Shown here: positions 16,525-24,942 of the stretch, in pieces
Layout: each line of letters opens with the position of its first letter
How positions within the stretch are numbered: the stretch's first letter is position 1
Origin: Nonomuraea muscovyensis
Lineage (GTDB): Bacteria > Actinomycetota > Actinomycetes > Streptosporangiales > Streptosporangiaceae
Assembly: GCF_014207745.1 (NCBI RefSeq)
Contig: NZ_JACHJB010000001.1
Span: forward strand, 1,302,001-1,366,000
Direction of reading: 5' to 3'
Length of the DNA stretch: 64,000 bases
Translations under genes and position numbers: made by a program
The notes under the pieces: model-generated
Told to the model about the DNA's origin: nothing
Seen by the model: the letters and a program-made list of their open reading frames with translations, nothing else
Database searches by the model: none

Positions 16525-18084
16525 ATGGCGCGATCCCCCTACGGCAACTACGGCCACGCGATCCTGACCGCCGGCGCGCTGCGCGCCCCCGAGCAGGTGG
16601 CGCTCACCTACTGCGGCGAGCGACGTTTCACCTACGACGAGCTCAACCGGATCGTCAACCGGCGCGCCCACGCCCTGCTGTCCGCCGGGATCACCCCCGG
16701 ACAGCGGGTCGCGGCGCTGCTCAACGAGACGCTGCACGTGGCCGAGATCTACCTGGCGCAGGCCAAGCTGGGCGCGGTCACCGCCGCCCTGAACCCCTAC
16801 TGGCCGCTCGACACGCTGCGGGCCGTCGTGGCCCACTCGCGGTGCACGGCCTTCGTGTACGACGCGACGGTCGAGCAGGCGGTCGCCGAGATCAGGCCGT
16901 CGCTGCCGGAGGTCACCACCTGGATCAAGGTCGGCGGCCCCGGCCCGGGCGCCGTGGACCTGGACGCGCGGGCCGCGTCCGCCCCCGAGGAGGAGCCGCC
17001 GATCGGGGGCGGCCACGACGACCCGCTGGCCCTCTACTACACCTCGGGCACGACCGGGTTGCCGAAGGCCGTGGTGCACACGCACGCCTCGTCGCTGGCG
17101 ACCGCCCAGATCTGGCTGGACGTGCCACGCGGGCCGGACGCGGTGTTCGGCACCGGCGCGATCATCTGGGGCATCGGCTTCCCGGCCATCGTCGGGCCCG
17201 CCCTGTACGCCGGGATGCGCCTGGTGCTGGAGCAGGACTGGGGCCCGGCGAACTTCCTGCGCGTGGTCCCGCGCGAGCGCGTCACCCACGTCTCGCAAGT
17301 CCCGTCGTTCTACGCGGCGCTGCTCGGCTCCGCCGGCCACGCCGAGGTGGACCTGTCGTCCCTGCGCGTGATCATGCTGGGCGGCGAGCCGCTGACCGCC
17401 ACCATGCTCGAACGCGTCAAGCAGCGCCTGCCCGGCGCCGCCGTCTACTCCTACTACGGCCAGACCGAGGCGCCCTACACCTGCATGGGCCGGGTGGACG
17501 ACGGCTCGACGCCGCTCGGCTCGTCGGGCCGGGCCCGCACCGGCAACGCGGTGCGCGTGACCGGCCCGTCGGGCGAGCGGGTCGTGGGCGAGACGGGCGA
17601 GATCAACCTGGCCGGGCCGCACGTCATGGCCGGCTACGACGGCCTGCCCGAGCGGACGGCCGAGATCCTGCGCGACGGCTGGTACGTGGGCGGCGACCTC
17701 GGCACCGTCTCGGCCGACGGGGTGCTGCGGGTGCTCGGCCGGCGCGAGGACGCCATACTCAAGGGCGGCGTCTGGAGCCAGCCGGTCGCCGTCGAGGAGG
17801 CGGCCACGGCGCTGGAGGGCGTCGCGGAGGCCGGCGCGACCGGCGTCCCGGCGCACACCGAGGGCCGGGAGGCGGCCGGGCAGCGCATCCTGCTGGCCGT
17901 GGTGCCGCGCGCCGGGCACACCCTCGACCCCGCCAAGCTGGCGCTCGCGCTGGCCGACGTGCTGCCCCCGCACCAGCGGCCCGACCACATCGTGGTGGCC
18001 GACGCCCTGCCGCACTCCGAGGACGCCTCCGGCGGGCCCGGCAAGCTGCTGCGCCGCGAGCTGCACCGGCTGCTGGAGAGCTGA
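16525..18084 (+). CDS. AMP-forming acyl-CoA synthetase
   Basis: A 519-residue ANL ligase with intact motifs. The P-loop YTSGTTGLPKAVVHTH starts at about residue 172, YYGQTEAPYT is the A5 motif, the hinge is GDLGTVSADG, and the C-terminal GPGKLLRRE holds the catalytic Lys. It activates a carboxylate as an acyl-adenylate and transfers it to CoA. Unlike the altered synthetase at 8648, this one should be active. It is third in the operon, only 3 bp before the NDP-forming synthetase gene, so two different CoA-ligase chemistries are encoded side by side. Confidence 0.92.
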   Translation: MARSPYGNYGHAILTAGALRAPEQVALTYCGERRFTYDELNRIVNRRAHALLSAGITPGQRVAALLNETLHVAEIYLAQAKLGAVTAALNPYWPLDTLRAVVAHSRCTAFVYDATVEQAVAEIRPSLPEVTTWIKVGGPGPGAVDLDARAASAPEEEPPIGGGHDDPLALYYTSGTTGLPKAVVHTHASSLATAQIWLDVPRGPDAVFGTGAIIWGIGFPAIVGPALYAGMRLVLEQDWGPANFLRVVPRERVTHVSQVPSFYAALLGSAGHAEVDLSSLRVIMLGGEPLTATMLERVKQRLPGAAVYSYYGQTEAPYTCMGRVDDGSTPLGSSGRARTGNAVRVTGPSGERVVGETGEINLAGPHVMAGYDGLPERTAEILRDGWYVGGDLGTVSADGVLRVLGRREDAILKGGVWSQPVAVEEAATALEGVAEAGATGVPAHTEGREAAGQRILLAVVPRAGHTLDPAKLALALADVLPPHQRPDHIVVADALPHSEDASGGPGKLLRRELHRLLES

Positions 18085-18087
18085 GGC

Positions 18088-20160
18088 GTGGTGTTCGAGC
18101 ACCAGGCGAAGGAGCTGCTGCGCCAGGCCGGGGTACGGGTGCCGCGCGGGGTCGTGGTCACCGGGGACCCGGCCCGGTCCGATCTCACCGGGCTGGACGA
18201 GCCGCTGGTGCTCAAGGCGTTCGGGGCCGGCCTGGTGCACAAGTCGGACGCCGGGGCGGTGGAGCTGGGCCTGCGGCGCTCGGAGGTGGCGGCGGCGGCC
18301 GCCCGGATGCGGGCCGCCCTGGCCGGGCGCGGCGTCACGCCCGCGGGCTTCCTCGTCGAGGAGCAGGCGGCGGCCGGGGTCGAACTGATCGCCGGCGTGG
18401 TCCGCGATCCGGCGTTCGGGCCGGTCCTGCTGGCCGGGCTCGGCGGGGTGTGGGCCGAGGCGCTGAACGACACCTCGGTGCGCCTGTGCCCGGTGTCGGA
18501 GGCGGACGCGCGCGGCATGCTGGCGTCCCTGCGCGGCGCGGCCCTGCTGCGGGGGTACCGGGGGCGGCCCGGCGCGGACGTGGACGCGGTGGTCAAGCTG
18601 CTCATGACGGTCGGCGGGCCGGGAGGGCTGTGGGAACGGCTGGAGCTGGGCGAGTTCGAGATCAACCCGGTCATCGCGGCGGAGTCCGGGGTGGTGGCGG
18701 CGGACGCCCGCTACCTCCCGGCCGCGAGCGAGGCCGCCGCGCCGTCGGAGGGGTCCGCCACGACGCTCGCCGGCCATGGCGATGCCGAGTTCACGGCGCT
18801 GTTCGAGCCGCGGGCCGTGGCCGTCGTGGGCGCCTCCACCACCCGGCCGAACTTCGGCAACATGTTCCTCGACTTCTACCGGGCCGCCGGGATGCCGGTC
18901 GTGGCCGTGCACCCCGAGGCCCGCGAGGTCGGCGGGGTGCCCGCCGTGCCGTCCCTGGCCGCGGCCGCCGGGGTGGACTACGCGCTCGTCGCGGTGCCCG
19001 CCGAACGGTGCGCCGACGTCGTGCGGCAGGCGGGCGGGATCCCGTACGTGCAGGTCATGAGCGGCGGGTTCGGCGAGGCGGGACGGCCCGAGCTGGAGGC
19101 GGAGCTGCTGGCGGCGGCGCGGGCGGCCGGGACCAGGCTGCTCGGCCCCAACTGCATGGGCGTGTACTGCCCGCGCGGCCGGCAGACCTTCACCGGCGGC
19201 GGGCTCGGACCGCCCGGCACGATCGCGCTGGTCTCGCAGAGCGGCGGGCTGGCCGGGGAGGTCGTCAAGGTCGGCGAGCGGCGCGGGCTGGCCTTCAGCC
19301 GGGTCGCCACGGTCGGCAACGCCGCCGACGTCACTCCCGCCGAGCTGCTGCGCTGGCTGTCGCGTGACGGCGAGACCCGCGCCGTCGGCCTCTACCTGGA
19401 GGACCCGCGCGACGGGCGGGCGCTGTACGAGGCGCTGGCGGCCACCACGCTGCCCGTCGTGCTGCTGGTCGGCGGGCGCAGCACGCAGGGGCGGCGGGCC
19501 GCCGCCTCCCACACCGGCGGCCTGGTGAGCGACGGGCGGATCTGGCGGGCGCTGGCCGAGCAGACCGGCGCGACGCTGGTGACGAGCCAGGACGACCTGA
19601 TCGGCGTGCTCGCCTTCTTCCAGGCGCACGGCTCCCGGCCGGTGACCGGCGAGGGCGTGCTGGTCGTCGGGCCGAGCGGCGGGGCGAGCGTGCTGGCCGC
19701 CGACGCCTTCGACCGGGCGGGGGTGCGGCTCGACCCGCTGCCCGCCGAGGTGCTCGGCGAGCTGGGCGAGCTGGGTCTGGGCGCCGGCAGCACCCTGGCC
19801 AACCCCCTGGAGGTGCCCGTCGGCCCGCGCGGACGGCCGGACCTGGTCCCACGGGTCCTCGCGGCGATCGCGCGGCGCCGGCCGTACCGGGACGTGGTCG
19901 CGCACGTGAACGTGCAGAGCTTCTTCACCTACGGCACGGCGGCCGAGCCGCTGCTCGACCACACCCGCGCGCTCGCCGGAGCGCAGGACGGACTGCCCGG
20001 CGCCAGGATCACCCTGGTCACCCGGAACGCCGAGTGCGCCCCGGCGGGCGTCGAGGACGAGATCAGGGCGATCGCGGCGGCGGCCGGGGTGCCCGTCTAC
20101 CGATCCATGGAGGCGGCGGCGGTGGCCGTCGCGGCAGGAGGCCGGCATGGGACTGCTTGA
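18088..20160 (+). CDS. NDP-forming acyl-CoA synthetase (Acd/Pat-type), ATP-grasp first
   Basis: A 690-residue protein. The N-terminal ~210 residues are an ATP-grasp domain (ELLRQAGVRVPRG, VLKAFGAGLVHKSDAGAV, FEINPVI). Then come a CoA-binding Rossmann domain (VAVVGASTTRPNFGN, LLGPNCMGVY) and the succinyl-CoA-synthetase-like ligase domain with IALVSQSGG and SHTGGLVSDG, which holds the phospho-His. The domain order (ATP-grasp before CoA-binding) is permuted relative to the common Acd/Pat arrangement. The start is GTG at 18088. It overlaps the next SDR gene by 14 bp. It probably makes or consumes an acyl-CoA with NDP. Confidence 0.88.
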   Translation: MVFEHQAKELLRQAGVRVPRGVVVTGDPARSDLTGLDEPLVLKAFGAGLVHKSDAGAVELGLRRSEVAAAAARMRAALAGRGVTPAGFLVEEQAAAGVELIAGVVRDPAFGPVLLAGLGGVWAEALNDTSVRLCPVSEADARGMLASLRGAALLRGYRGRPGADVDAVVKLLMTVGGPGGLWERLELGEFEINPVIAAESGVVAADARYLPAASEAAAPSEGSATTLAGHGDAEFTALFEPRAVAVVGASTTRPNFGNMFLDFYRAAGMPVVAVHPEAREVGGVPAVPSLAAAAGVDYALVAVPAERCADVVRQAGGIPYVQVMSGGFGEAGRPELEAELLAAARAAGTRLLGPNCMGVYCPRGRQTFTGGGLGPPGTIALVSQSGGLAGEVVKVGERRGLAFSRVATVGNAADVTPAELLRWLSRDGETRAVGLYLEDPRDGRALYEALAATTLPVVLLVGGRSTQGRRAAASHTGGLVSDGRIWRALAEQTGATLVTSQDDLIGVLAFFQAHGSRPVTGEGVLVVGPSGGASVLAADAFDRAGVRLDPLPAEVLGELGELGLGAGSTLANPLEVPVGPRGRPDLVPRVLAAIARRRPYRDVVAHVNVQSFFTYGTAAEPLLDHTRALAGAQDGLPGARITLVTRNAECAPAGVEDEIRAIAAAAGVPVYRSMEAAAVAVAAGGRHGTA

Positions 20161-20896
20161 CGGCAAGGTGGCGCTGGTCACCGGTGGTGCGCGCGGCATG
20201 GGCGAGGCGCACGTGCGGCTGTTCCTCCGCGAGGGGGCGGCCGTGGTGTTCGGCGACGTTCTGGACGAGGAGGGCAAGGCGCTGGCCGAGGAGACGGGGG
20301 CCACGTACGTCCGTCACGACGTGACGAGCGCGGCGCAGTGGCGGCAGGCCGTCGAGACGACCGTCGCGGCCCACGGCAGGCTGGACGTCCTGGTCAACAA
20401 CGCCGGGATCCTGAAATTTCGGCGGATCGCCGACATGGAGCCCGAGGACTTCGACCGGGTGATCGACGTGAACCTGAAGGGCACCTGGCTCGGCGTCAAG
20501 AGCGTGATCGAGCCGATGAAGGCCGCGGGACGGGGCTCGATCGTCAACATCTCCTCGATCGAGGGCTTCGTCGGCGCCGAGGGGCTGTCGGCGTACGCGG
20601 CCTCGAAGTTCGGGGTGCGCGGCCTCACCAAGTCGGCGGCCAGGGAGCTCGCCCGGTTCGGCATCCGGGTCAACTCGGTGCACCCGGGCGCGATCGACAC
20701 CCCCATGGTCATGAACCCCGACCTGGTGGGCGAGGTCGACGGCGAGGCGTTCGTCAAGTCCATGGTCATCAAGCGGTTCGCCGAGCCGGTGGAGGTGTCG
20801 CACGTGGTGGCGTTCCTGGCCTCGGACCGGTCCAGTTACTGCACCGGCAGCGAGTTCACCGTGGACGGCGGGCTGCTCACCGGCGCCGGCTACTGA
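20147..20896 (+). CDS. SDR-family dehydrogenase
   Basis: A 249-residue classical SDR: TGGARGMG cofactor motif, NNAGI, catalytic Ser in NISSIEGF, and YAASK with both catalytic residues. It is similar to 3-alpha/20-beta-hydroxysteroid dehydrogenase-like or FabG-like members. Its ATG lies inside the end of the preceding synthetase gene (14-bp overlap, AGGAGG just before), so it is the last gene of the five-gene operon. It converges with the broken thioesterase gene, overlapping by 7 bp. Confidence 0.92.
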   Translation: MGLLDGKVALVTGGARGMGEAHVRLFLREGAAVVFGDVLDEEGKALAEETGATYVRHDVTSAAQWRQAVETTVAAHGRLDVLVNNAGILKFRRIADMEPEDFDRVIDVNLKGTWLGVKSVIEPMKAAGRGSIVNISSIEGFVGAEGLSAYAASKFGVRGLTKSAARELARFGIRVNSVHPGAIDTPMVMNPDLVGEVDGEAFVKSMVIKRFAEPVEVSHVVAFLASDRSSYCTGSEFTVDGGLLTGAGY

Positions 20897-21517
20897 CGGC
20901 CGGGGCCGCCTCCCAGCCAGGCGGCCGGGGTGACGAACAGGCCCGTCGCCTCGGCCAGCACCGTGCCGTCCGGCAGGGCGATGCGGCCCTCGGCCCACGA
21001 CTTGCGTCCCTCGGAACGGGTGTGCTCGGCCGTGGCGAGCAGCGGCGTGCCGTACGGGACGGGCGCCCGGTAGCGGACGGACAGCGTGCCGGTCATCCCG
21101 GCCAGGCCGGCGGCGGCGACCGCCTGACCGAGCAGGTGGTCGAGGATCATCGCGCTGATCCCGCCGTGGACGGAGCCGGGCGGCCCCTCGTGCAGCGGGC
21201 GGAACGACAGGTGGGCGCGGACGCCGCCGCCGGGAGCCCGCTCGACGACGAGCGGCAGGGCGTGCGGGTTGGCGGCGCCGGTGACGGCGTTGCCGAGGTG
21301 GCGCAGCGTCCCGTCGGGCGCGACCTCGAAGGGCTGCGGCGTGGAGCGCGCGGCGGCGCAGCCGGGCGGTGAGGGCCGACAGCTCGGCGGTGACCGCGGA
21401 CAGCTCGTCCTCGCCCACGTCGGTCAGCGCGACCGCGTCCATCAGGTCGCGGGTGCCCTGGGCCAGCGCGCACAGGGCGTCGAGGCGGGGTTCGCCGGTC
21501 GTGACCTCGATCGTCAT
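20890..21517 (-). pseudogene. PaaI-family hotdog thioesterase, frameshifted
   Basis: From ATG 21517 the first frame gives MTIEVTTGEPRLDAL and a helical region ending ALTARLR. The hotdog domain then continues in another frame: STPQPFEVAPDGTLRHLGNA, later the HGGISAMILDHLLG active-site segment and YRAPVPYGTPL. Removing one base near 21358-21361 (+ strand GGCGGCGCAGCCG) joins the two parts as TARL-AAAR-STPQPFEV, so a single extra base seems to break the gene. It may be real decay or a sequence error. If intact it would hydrolyse acyl-CoA thioesters. The ATG follows TAGGAT by 7 nt, and a KstR-like box overlaps the promoter. Confidence 0.78.
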
Positions 21518-21528
21518 GACAGGCATCC

Positions 21529-21542
21529 TAGAACACGTTCTA
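21529..21542 (-). promoter_or_regulatory. KstR-like operator TAGAACACGTTCTA with leaderless promoter
   Basis: A perfect 6+2+6 inverted repeat, matching the mycobacterial/rhodococcal KstR consensus TnnAACnnGTTnnA. On the minus strand it overlaps TAGGAT, which lies 7 nt before the thioesterase ATG at 21517. KstR controls steroid and cholesterol catabolism in mycolic-acid actinobacteria, but a different TetR protein may read this site here. No other copy was noticed in the window. Confidence 0.6.
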
Positions 21543-21824
21543 CCGAAACGGCTTTGTCACCCAGACGCCACACCATAGATCTTTTTGCTATAAGCACAAC
21601 TTTCTGGGGACATTTCTGGCAGGCTCTTGACCTGCAGCTTCCCCCTCCTTTGGAGCGCGACACTCCCTTGGTGAGTGCTTGACCTGCCTTTTTGTCACGG
21701 TAGCCTCCCAGATCACGGAAGACTACAGGCCTCCGGTTTTGTCACACGGGTCCCGGGATACCCCTCCCTACCCAGGGCTGTGCGGACAAACCCGGTCTTG
21801 CCCGGAAGGTTCCACAGCACTTCG
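21543..21824 (+). promoter_or_regulatory. Promoter and long leader of the CHAP-domain gene
   Basis: This is an AT-richer gene-free stretch. TTGACC at 21679-21684 and TAGCCT at 21701-21706 are spaced 16 nt apart and would start a leader of about 110 nt. CTTGACCTGC also occurs earlier (TTGACC 21627-21632), making a 10-bp direct repeat, but with no good -10 at the right distance. The leader contains two TTTTGTCAC motifs. It was inspected for a c-di-AMP riboswitch, which often controls actinobacterial wall hydrolases, but no convincing motif was seen. The Shine-Dalgarno is weak (GGAAGG 13 nt or more before the ATG). Confidence 0.5.
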
Positions 21825-24026
21825 ATGACGCCAGAGACACAGAAGTTCATCGACCTTCTCGAGAGCCAGCTGGGCTACGCCGAGAAGGCCGGCGACTACA
21901 CCAAGTTCGGCGCCTGGTACGGCAAGAACGTCGAGTTCGACGCCGACTACAGCGGCGCTCCCTGGTGTGACATGCTCCTCGCCTGGGCGGCCAACAAGCT
22001 CGGGTACGAGGAGTGGATGGGCGAGTTCGCCTGGACCGTGAGCCATGCCAAGTGGTTCAGGAAGAACGACGCGTGGGGCAAGCAGCCCGAGGTGGGCGCG
22101 TTCGTGTTCTTCGACTGGAGCGGCTCCGGCGACCTCGACCGCATCGACCACGTCGGCGTCGTCACCAAGGTCGTGGGCCGCAAGATCCACACCATCGAGG
22201 GCAACATCGACGGCGGCGTCGCCAAGCGCAAGGTCCGCGACACCGACAAGGTGGTCGGTTACGGCTACCCCCAGCGGATCAAGGAACGTCTCGACGAGCA
22301 GCTCGCCAAGCAGCAGGCCATCGAGAACGCCCACCGCGAGCAGGCGGCCCAGCCGCCCGGCCAGGAGGTCAACCAGCTCCAGAACGGCCCGCTCAGCTCG
22401 CTGATCCCCTCCACCGAGGTGTACGTGGAGGTGCAGCCCCCGATCGCCGCCCGCAAGGAGCCGGCCCCCGAAACGGGCAACCAGCAGGCCCAGCAGGAGG
22501 GCGTCCCGTCGTCCGCCCCGGCCGAGGCCGAGGCCCGCACCGAGGCGCTGGCCAAGCCGCAGGCCGACACGCCGCGGACGAGCGCCACCGGGCGGGCCGA
22601 GAAGAAGGGCAAGCACGCCAAGCCCGCCACCGCCGACACCACCGCGGTGACCGCCGAACCCCTGCCGCCCGTCGTGGAGGCGGCCCGGCCCATCACCTCG
22701 CCCGTGCTCGACTCGCCCGCTCTGGTCGGCTCGGCGCTGGTGGCCGCCCTCGCCCTGCTCGCGATCAGCAAGACCCGGCAGTTGCGCACCCGGCCCGCAC
22801 TGGCCGCCGCCGCCGCGGTCACGGTCGCCCCCCCGGCGGCCCGCCGCCACCGCCACCGCCGCAAGGCCCGCGCCAGAGCGTTCTTCGCCCCCGCCGGCAC
22901 GGCGACCCTCACCACCGCCACCACGAGCCCGGCCCCGTCGAGGCCGGCGGAGCTGCCCAGGCCCGAGGCGCCCGAGACGGTCCCGGTGCCCACCGGGTTC
23001 CCCGAAGAACTGCCCATCGCCGCGCGGCTCGCCGCCGGGGCGGGCGCGGAGGGCCCGGGGGAGCCCTTCGAGCCGATCGTCATCCCGCGTACCCCGGCGT
23101 CCACGCCCTCCGGCCCGCGCTTCCGCCCGTTCGAGCCGGTCACGCTGCCGCTGCCGCTGCCCACGCCGGCGGCCGGCGCCTCGCACCGCTCGGCCGCCGA
23201 CCCGCTGGGCGCCCGGCTCGCCGCCCCGTCCGAGCCTGTGGCCATGCGGCTCACCACGCCGGCCGAGCCGGTCGGCGGGCGGCGGGCACTGCCGTTCGAG
23301 CCCGTCGCCATCCCCGAGGCGACGAGCGCGTTCGACGCCTTCGCGCCGCCCGCCGGACGTGCCGCGGCGACATCCTGGGACGCGTTCGAGCGCCCGGCCC
23401 GTCTGTCGCGCCGCCACGAGGCGGGGTACGCCGCCCAGGCGCGCACCACCCGTCTGGAGGGCTCCGGCGGGGGCTACCGGGGCAGGCGGCGCAGCAGCGG
23501 GCACCCGGTCGAGGAGCCCGCGGCCTTCACCGCCGACGCCCCGCTGCGCGGCCGCCGCCACCGCGTCACCGCCCCCCACTGCCCCGACCAGCAGCGCCAG
23601 GACCCGCACGGCCCCGACTCCGCCCGGCCGAGCCAGCGCCGCCTGGACGCCCCCTGGGCCGAGTACCGGCTCGACGGGTCCAGGGCCGCGGCCCAGCGAG
23701 GCGGCGACGGCGGCCGGGCCGTCCAGGACGGGGCCTCGTTCGCCGCGTGGGACCGACCGGCCCATGGGCGCCGCCATGCCCGGGGCGCGGACGGGCCCGT
23801 GGACGGCCGGTTCTTCCAGGACACCCCGTCGCGCGGCCGCCGCCACCGCGCCGCCCGCGCCCAGGAGACCTCCCCGGCCCCGGCCTTCGCCCCCGTACCC
23901 TTGCCTGCCCCGGCCTTCACCCCCGCGCCCTCCCCGGCCCCGGCGTTCGCGGCCCCGACGCCCACGACCATCACGACCAGCGGGGAGCGCCGCACCGCCT
24001 CACGCCGAGGCCGCCACCGCGCCTGA
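21825..24026 (+). CDS. CHAP-domain cysteine peptidase/amidase with internal transmembrane segment and long basic-proline tail
   Basis: A 733-residue protein. Residues about 1-150 form a CHAP (NlpC/P60-like) domain with catalytic C48 in SAPWCDMLL and H109 in IDHVGVV; the family cleaves peptidoglycan cross-bridges or stem amides. There is no N-terminal signal peptide. A Gln/Pro/Ala-rich linker leads to one hydrophobic helix at about 295-315 (ALVGSALVAALALLAIS), then RRHRHRRK-type basic clusters and a roughly 400-residue low-complexity tail with repeated FEPVxIP and RGRRHR motifs. If the helix is a membrane anchor, the CHAP domain location (inside or outside) is uncertain. The start is chosen at MTPETQKFIDLLE because this matches the beginning of the CHAP domain. 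Confidence 0.85.
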   Translation: MTPETQKFIDLLESQLGYAEKAGDYTKFGAWYGKNVEFDADYSGAPWCDMLLAWAANKLGYEEWMGEFAWTVSHAKWFRKNDAWGKQPEVGAFVFFDWSGSGDLDRIDHVGVVTKVVGRKIHTIEGNIDGGVAKRKVRDTDKVVGYGYPQRIKERLDEQLAKQQAIENAHREQAAQPPGQEVNQLQNGPLSSLIPSTEVYVEVQPPIAARKEPAPETGNQQAQQEGVPSSAPAEAEARTEALAKPQADTPRTSATGRAEKKGKHAKPATADTTAVTAEPLPPVVEAARPITSPVLDSPALVGSALVAALALLAISKTRQLRTRPALAAAAAVTVAPPAARRHRHRRKARARAFFAPAGTATLTTATTSPAPSRPAELPRPEAPETVPVPTGFPEELPIAARLAAGAGAEGPGEPFEPIVIPRTPASTPSGPRFRPFEPVTLPLPLPTPAAGASHRSAADPLGARLAAPSEPVAMRLTTPAEPVGGRRALPFEPVAIPEATSAFDAFAPPAGRAAATSWDAFERPARLSRRHEAGYAAQARTTRLEGSGGGYRGRRRSSGHPVEEPAAFTADAPLRGRRHRVTAPHCPDQQRQDPHGPDSARPSQRRLDAPWAEYRLDGSRAAAQRGGDGGRAVQDGASFAAWDRPAHGRRHARGADGPVDGRFFQDTPSRGRRHRAARAQETSPAPAFAPVPLPAPAFTPAPSPAPAFAAPTPTTITTSGERRTASRRGRHRA

Positions 24027-24108
24027 CCGACCACCGCGCCCGACCACCGCGCCCGACTGGCACGCCCGCCCGCCCTCTCCTCCTCCCGGCGGTCCGGCGG
24101 GGCCGCGA

Positions 24109-24942
24109 TCAGAGCGCCCGCGGCGAGACGCCGTAGGCGGCGGCGAAGGTCTCCAGCGCGGACACCGCGTCCCGGCCGCGCCGCCAGGGCCGGACGATGA
24201 GCCGGTCCACCCCCAGCGCCGCCCAGGACGCCGCCTCCTGCGGGGAGTCCAGTTCGTAGGCGTGGGCCGTCACCGAGCCGGTCCCGCCCAGCGCCGCCAG
24301 CCGGTCGAGCTGCGGCCGGATGGACTCCAGGGTGTGCGGCATGCTGATCCACCCGTCGCACAGCCGTGCCGCCCGCCGCAGCGCGGCCATCGACTCGCCG
24401 CCGCAGAGGATCGGCAGCCGGGGCTGCACGGGTTTGGGCTCGAAGGCCACCTCGGGGAAGGTGTAGCAGCGGCCGGAGTGCGCCACGACGGGTTCGCTCC
24501 ACAGCCGGCGGGCCACCTCGATGGCCTCGTCGAGCCGGGCGCCCCGGTCGGCGAACGGAATTCCCGCGGCGTCCCATTCGCCCTGGTACCAGCCGGCCCC
24601 CACCCCGCACACGGCCCTGCCGGACGAGACGACGTCCAGTGTGGCGAAGGCGCGGGCGGAGACGAAGGGGTGGCGCAGCGCGAACAGGTGCACGGCCGTG
24701 CCGAGCCGGACGCGCGAGGTGTGGGCGGCCAGCCAGCACAGGTACGCGGGGGCGTCGAACAGCGGCGTGGACGGCTTGATGCCCGGATCGGACGTTCCGG
24801 GGTAGACGGCCGTGGACAGGTCGGTGGCGAAGACGAGGTGCTCGGGCAACCACACCGACTCGAAGCCCAGCTCGTCGGCCGCGACCGCGACGTCCTTCCA
24901 CACGGCCGGGTGGAGCAGCCCGAGCGGCACGCCGAACTTCAC
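24109..24942 (-). CDS. LLM-class F420-dependent oxidoreductase
   Basis: A 277-residue luciferase-like protein: the MKFGVPLGLLHP start, ELGFESVWLPEHLV, TSRVRLGTAVHLFALRHP, GRAVCGVGAGWYQGEWDAAG and the CGGESMAALRRAARLCDGWI motif of F420-dependent members. The start is GTG at 24942, overlapping the stop of the upstream acyl-CoA dehydrogenase by 4 bp (GTGA). It is the third gene of the operon running leftwards from operator E. Its substrate is unknown, but coupling to two acyl-CoA dehydrogenases suggests oxidation of an acyl-CoA or side-chain product. Confidence 0.9.
   Translation of the reverse strand: MKFGVPLGLLHPAVWKDVAVAADELGFESVWLPEHLVFATDLSTAVYPGTSDPGIKPSTPLFDAPAYLCWLAAHTSRVRLGTAVHLFALRHPFVSARAFATLDVVSSGRAVCGVGAGWYQGEWDAAGIPFADRGARLDEAIEVARRLWSEPVVAHSGRCYTFPEVAFEPKPVQPRLPILCGGESMAALRRAARLCDGWISMPHTLESIRPQLDRLAALGGTGSVTAHAYELDSPQEAASWAALGVDRLIVRPWRRGRDAVSALETFAAAYGVSPRAL

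Noticed and set aside
16339..20304. A 1321-codon minus-strand open frame covering the CoA-synthetase operon
   Set aside because: It is a shadow of the real plus-strand genes; no domain or sensible start.
13135..21517. A secondary-metabolite biosynthetic cluster
   Set aside because: No polyketide, peptide or terpene synthase was found; the CoA synthetases, SDRs and ACADs are better explained by catabolism.
21543..21824. c-di-AMP riboswitch upstream of the CHAP gene
   Set aside because: The conserved motifs of that riboswitch were not seen; only a promoter and generic leader were found.
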